Below are positions 59,301-64,000 of a DNA stretch of 64,000 nt, one piece after another. The position numbers and the translations under genes were made by a program. Source of the stretch: Dermatophagoides farinae (Eukaryota > Arthropoda > Arachnida > Sarcoptiformes > Pyroglyphidae); contig NC_134680.1 of NCBI RefSeq assembly GCF_024713945.1, positions 6,383,501-6,447,500 of the forward strand, read 5' to 3'. Position 1 is the first letter of the stretch; every line of letters starts with the position of its first letter. Below the pieces are notes generated by a model. It was not told the origin of the DNA. It made no database searches and saw only the letters and a list, made by a program, of their open reading frames with translations.

Positions 59301-62300
59301 AACCATAGCATTGCAGTTTTTTTTTTGTTATCTTCTCCAATCCAAATGTCCATTTGATTGTTTTTTTTTTATATTTTTATTGTTCCGATCATCATCGAGG
59401 TATTGTATACGTATGTTGTGAAAAGAATGAATGGATGCAAACAAAAAAAAAAAAGATGAAAAAGAAAAATCAAAGTAATCGATCAATTTGTTGAATGAAA
59501 TTTTTGTGTTTTTTTGTTGTTGTTGTTGTTGTTCATTCTGGTTCCAGTGGATGATGGTGAAAGAGAGTGAGAGTGAGAGTGAAAAAAATCGATCGATCGA
59601 TCCAATCGATCTACCGGATAATAAACGCGCTGGACATGTTGATGTTGATGATGATGATGATGATAAAATTCGAATGAAACTTGAATACAACAAAAAAATG
59701 ATGATGATGATAAACCAGAAGAACAATTTTTTTTGTTGTTGTTGTTGTTGTTGTCATCAGAACAAATAAAAATTCTACATACGAAATACCGGCACTAACC
59801 GACAGACCAGAGATGTACATTTGTATTAGAGTAAGCTGAGATGATCAGAAACAAAAAAACAAAAAAAAACGAAATTCCATTTCTCTCAATTTCGATAATT
59901 CTTTTATTTTTGAAAAGCGACCGACTGAGAGATTGAATTGAATTCAATTCAATTCGGAATCGGATCCGTTTTTTTTATCGTATATTGATTCATAGAGTTC
60001 ATAACCACTTCAGATCAAAATGGTGGAATAAGTTAATCAAACAGAAATTCTGTTTATATTCACTCATTCATCGGTTTTCTATTTGCTGTCGTTGTTGTTG
60101 TTGTTGCACAAACAAACAAACAGCCGGGTTTTTTTTCTTTTCATCATTCTGGTTTCCATTTCCTGCCAATGGAAAAAAATGGAAAAAAAATCAACTTTAA
60201 CTTGTTTGAACTATAGTTGTGTTTACTATATTGTTACTACTGGCTTTTATTGACCAATCATTCAATTTCATTTTCAGCCGCTGTTGTTGTTTTTTTCCGT
60301 TTTCAGTAGTTGACAAGGTTTTCATGTCTGTCAAGTGAATTGATTTTCACACTGAATTCTGTATCAATCATGAACAAATGAAAATTTTTTTTTCCAGTTT
60401 TCGGTTAAGTGTTTGACATTCATGAACTTTCATGAATTTTTTTTGCCACCATTTTTCAACCAACCACATCAACAACAACAATATAAACAACAATTTATCA
60501 GTTTGATTCGTTTTTTTTCTCCTTCGAAAGTTTTTCGTTTTGTTGATTTGATTTTATTTGGCGAAAAATTTTTTTCCGGTTCAATTTTTTTTCATCATCA
60601 TCATTTCCGATACCAGATATACCGCTGGATATAGAGAATGTAAACTTTTTTTTTATTTTTTTGTAGAAAAAACGATTCTGGTTGAATCTACTGGACATTT
60701 CCCGAGTCAATCAATTGACCGATGATAATGATGATGATCCGATCGATTGATCATTTTTTTTTGTTTTTTTTTTTTTTTTTTGGTTTCGAACCAAAGTTTA
60801 TTTGTTTGCTTTTTTTTATTTGTTCCAGGAACAATGACACATCTGTGCATGTGTGTGTGTGTGTGTCAATTTAATGTGTATCATATCCAAAAATTGAAAC
60901 AAAATGCGTACGATATCTTTTTTTTCGTGTATCGATTCATCATCATCGATTGTATCGATTGTTTCGATACTATTTTTTTTTGTTTTTGGCTGAAAACCGC
61001 CAAACACAGGATAGAAAGCGAAAAACAACAACAATAAAACAACTGCCAAAGAGAGAAAAAAACATTGATCTATTTTCAATGTGAATCTGATCTGATTGGA
61101 TGATGAAAATGATCGATTCGAAATCGAACAACAACAACAACAAGATGAAGATCAATACCAAAACACTACTGAAAACACAAGCACGCCCATTACAGAATTC
61201 TGATTTGGAACAAAAAAAAACAACAAAACAACAACAACAACCAAAGTATTTTTTCTGCATTTATTCTACCATTCATTTTCAGCATTTGTCATCATCAAGA
61301 ATAATATAAATCGTAGTTCTTTTTTTCCTGCTACTAGAGATGGCAGCACTTTTTTTTGTTCAAAATCAAATTCAAATACAAAATGCCCGATAACATTACC
61401 ACTACATCGCAGGCAGTACATTATCTCGAAATGAATTAGAATGTGCGAATAAAGGTTCACTCCATTTTCTTATTATTATTATTAGTGAATGATCTTATGA
61501 ATGAATGGAATTGGAATGAATGAAAATTGAAGAAAATGGGACCAACCAAAAAAAACAAAAACGAAATTGATTTGATCTAAAAACATTTTATTCCGGTCAG
61601 CTTATTAAGAAGTTTTTGTTGTTGTTGTTGCTGTTGTTTTCTCCCATTCGAGATCATTCTGGTGAAGTAAACATTACATTTATAGAATTTTTTGCTCTTT
61701 GAATTCACCAAACACTGGGAATGGAAAAGACTGCCACCAGACAACCAACAGGGTGACCAAATAATGACACACACACACACACACACACACACTCAAATGG
61801 AAGAAGAAATCGATCCATAAAAACAAAACAAAAAAAAGAATTCTTTTAACTACATTTATTCGACTATTTTCACCCAATTTTGTTGTTTGTTAAGTGATAA
61901 TTGCTGAAATGCATCCCCAAAAAACCTGTTTTTTTTGCATATTTTCATTTTTTTCCATCAATTTGACGGGTTCAATTCTCTGGCTCAATATTGATATCGA
62001 CATTGATATCGGCACAACACTTATCGTCCAGTTTCCATAGATTCTATGGCATAGAAGAATATTTATTCTTTCTCCATCAGAACTTGTCAGAATATAACAT
62101 GACCGATAAAATAACAACAAACGAAACGAAACGAAACGGAAAAAAATTTTTTTTTCCCAATTGAATTCAATGAAAATATATTCAAAAGTAACCGAATAAT
62201 AAAACTCGACAGTTAGGAGAGAGAGACAGACATTTCTAACGAAAATTTCATTTTGATCATTTCAAGTAGATAAATTTCGTTTCAATGTAAGAATAAATAA

Positions 62301-63009
62301 CAACACACAGCGACAAATGGTGAAAATTGATAAAAAAAAAATCTAAAATTTCATTTTATACACCAAGCATTTCGGCACACACACACACACCGGAGCGAGA
62401 GAGAAGGAACGATTCGCATTTAAATCTCAAAATATCCAAGAATCGATCATCGATTGAACGATTGAATGAATGAAACCTAAACGAATCAACTTTTGTCGAA
62501 ACGAATCAAAACGATCATTCAACAATTCGATTTGAGAGAGCGAGAGAAAAGAATATTCTTTTTTATATCGATAAAAATCTTTTTTATTTTGTCCTTTTTT
62601 CAGAGGAAAAAAATCGAGTTTCCAAAAAAAAAGAGAGAATCGAACTGAATGAATGAAAAGAATATTTTTTCACAGATTTTATTTTCTTGTCGCACGAAAA
62701 AAAAAACATTTTTTTTCAGCCTGGAACTTGGTTGGTTTTCGATGGGTGGTGGTGGTGGAATTTGGGTATGGATCAAAAAAAAAAAAAAAAATACAAAGAA
62801 CCAGACATTTTTTTGTTTCGGTGCCAGAGATATATACATTGTATTTGAATTTGAATATAAATGTACAGATTTAGCCGAAAATGAATTTGAATTTAAATTT
62901 TTTTTTTTTGTGTGTGTGTGTGGAAGCACTTTTTTTCGGTTATTCTTGTTGTTGTTGTTGCTGTTATTATGTGTGTGTGTATGTACGTGTGAAATGTACG
63001 TGTTCATTG
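56311..63009. other. 6.7-kb gene desert
   Basis: No convincing exon. Mostly poly-T/A, CAT, CAA, GT and GA repeats. Two patches are less repetitive: about 61310-61460, which includes the recurrent GCCATCT motif on the minus strand at 61333-61344, and about 61880-62110. A minus-strand frame in the latter (61890-62120) resembles no family I know. The region could be intron or 3' UTR of the gene at 63.0 kb. Confidence 0.4.
61333..61344 (-). promoter_or_regulatory. recurrent GCCATCT motif
   Basis: The minus strand reads GCCATCTCTAGT and shares the exact 14-mer AAGTGCTGCCATCT with 14001-14014. GCCATCTCTAG is close to the GCCCTCTAG core of CTCF-type sites. Function not shown. Confidence 0.35.
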
Positions 63010-64000
63010 TTATTCATTTGTTGGCTGTTGATGTTGATGTTGTATAAGTAAAAGATTTGTACCGGAACCGGTTATTGTTGGCATATTATTATCATTATCA
63101 TCAACAACAACATCATTATTTATCGATGATAATGATGTATGGCCAGGATAATATTGTGAATGATGATGGTGATGATTTTGTAAATCATTTGCCGTTATCA
63201 TTAATGATTTCATTTCGATTAATTCTTCTTCCGGTATTGTTGTTGTAGTGGTTGTCGATGAAGATAACTGTAAAGCAGATAATGATGGTGGCATTTGTGA
63301 TAGTGGTTGTGCAGCAGTAGCAGCAGTAGTGATTTGAGCTAAATCATATAATGCATATGAATTATGTTGATGATGTGAATTTGATTGAAACGATGTTGAT
63401 GGATGGTTAATAGTAGCCATGGTCATTAAATGATGATGATGATGATGATCACTATAATCAACATTAGTATTACCAATACTAAATGGTGAAATAGATTTTG
63501 ATTGTCCATTCGATGTTGTTGTTGTTGCTGATGTTGTTGTTGCTTCTGACATTGTTTCCTGTTGTTGATGATCATTTAATAATACTAAATGTCCAGTAGT
63601 TGCTGCTGTAGTAGAATTATCATAATAATGATGATTATGATGATGATGAGTTAAATGATTATTATCAATAATCAATGCTGATGATGAACCATTCGTTGTG
63701 ATTGTTGTTGGTGTTGATGATGATATTGGATCATTATTAATTTGACTATAATACAAATGCTGCTGCTGTTGTTGTGAATTTTGTTGATAAAACGATGGAC
63801 ATTCTATTGGCGATTTTCTCAATGGTGATAGTGTATGTCCATGTATATCATCATTATCATCGTGATGATTATTACCATTTTCATCACCATCAATCATAAT
63901 TTGTTCAACATTATTATTTGAATTGATTGAATCATCATCAAATTGTTGATTTGAAAATGTACGATGACGATGTTTTGCATGTGTATGTATGATACGTGTT
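63010..64000 (-). CDS. C-terminal exon of a large low-complexity protein, unrecognised; runs off the window
   Basis: The frame is open from the window edge to the TAA at 63010, about 330 codons. It begins with a basic segment (THAKHRHRTFSNQQFDDD), then Ser/Thr/His/Gln-rich sequence with islands such as SPLRKSPIECPSFY, YALYDLAQITTAA, and IPEEELIEMKSLMITANDLQ, and ends in a His/Gln tail. This is typical of the disordered end of a transcription factor or a receptor/channel tail, but no domain is recognised. The start codon and any preceding exons lie outside the window; an ATG at 63897 is internal. Confidence 0.6.
   Translation of the reverse strand, partial: TRIIHTHAKHRHRTFSNQQFDDDSINSNNNVEQIMIDGDENGNNHHDDNDDIHGHTLSPLRKSPIECPSFYQQNSQQQQQHLYYSQINNDPISSSTPTTITTNGSSSALIIDNNHLTHHHHNHHYYDNSTTAATTGHLVLLNDHQQQETMSEATTTSATTTTSNGQSKSISPFSIGNTNVDYSDHHHHHHLMTMATINHPSTSFQSNSHHQHNSYALYDLAQITTAATAAQPLSQMPPSLSALQLSSSTTTTTTIPEEELIEMKSLMITANDLQNHHHHHSQYYPGHTSLSSINNDVVVDDNDNNMPTITGSGTNLLLIQHQHQQPTNE

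Noticed and set aside
61890-62120. 76-codon minus-strand frame that is less repetitive than its surroundings
   Set aside because: No homology recognised and no gene signals; possibly an old transposon or intron remnant, but this cannot be supported.

Overview
The window looks like nuclear DNA of an arthropod, most likely an acariform (astigmatid, dust-mite-like) mite. That is an inference from AT-rich DNA, very many CAT/ATG, CAA and CA/GT microsatellites, short GT-AG introns (mostly 50-300 bp), and arthropod-type genes: a peritrophin-type chitin-binding protein, a single-domain secreted ACE, a Commissureless-like PY protein and a SERTA/taranis-like protein. No virus, prokaryotic gene, CRISPR array or intact transposon was seen.

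Layout. 1-8.2 kb: non-coding, probably the 5' region of the SERTA gene. 8.2-11.2 kb (+): large SERTA-domain protein. 13.5 kb (+): small one-TM protein. 14.1-18.0 kb (-): VPS18 in four exons. 18.7 kb (+): second small one-TM protein. 19.8-20.8 kb (+): cysteine-rich protein whose TM segment and tail lie in another frame. 21.6-22.4 kb (+): one-TM protein with LPSY and PPSY motifs. 23.6-25.4 kb (-): secreted glycine-rich protein built of 11 exons joined by phase-1 introns. 25.8-33.2 kb: gene desert with microsatellites. 33.2-35.0 kb (-): secreted M28 metallopeptidase. 39.7-41.8 kb (+): ACE (M2), tail to tail with a divergent phosphofructokinase at 41.9-44.4 kb (-). 47.3-48.8 kb (+): MKK3/6-type MAP kinase kinase. 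49.3-55.7 kb: an old tandem duplication. 56.3-63.0 kb: gene desert. 63.0-64.0 kb (-): last exon of an unrecognised low-complexity protein that runs off the window.

The most interesting part is 49.3-56.3 kb. A block holding a tRNA-Ala gene, a peritrophin-like gene and the 5' part of an ERp29 gene was duplicated in tandem. Copy 1 keeps tRNA-Ala and the peritrophin gene (now with a 1-bp frame break in its repeat array), but its ERp29 was cut by the duplication junction. Copy 2 keeps an intact ERp29, while its tRNA and peritrophin copies are wrecks. The surviving tRNA-Ala appears to carry a 133-nt intron exactly at the canonical 37/38 position, which is very long for an animal nuclear tRNA.

Exon models were built by hand from GT-AG signals and frame continuity. 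All multi-exon models keep phase. No database search was possible, so family names rest on recognised motifs.
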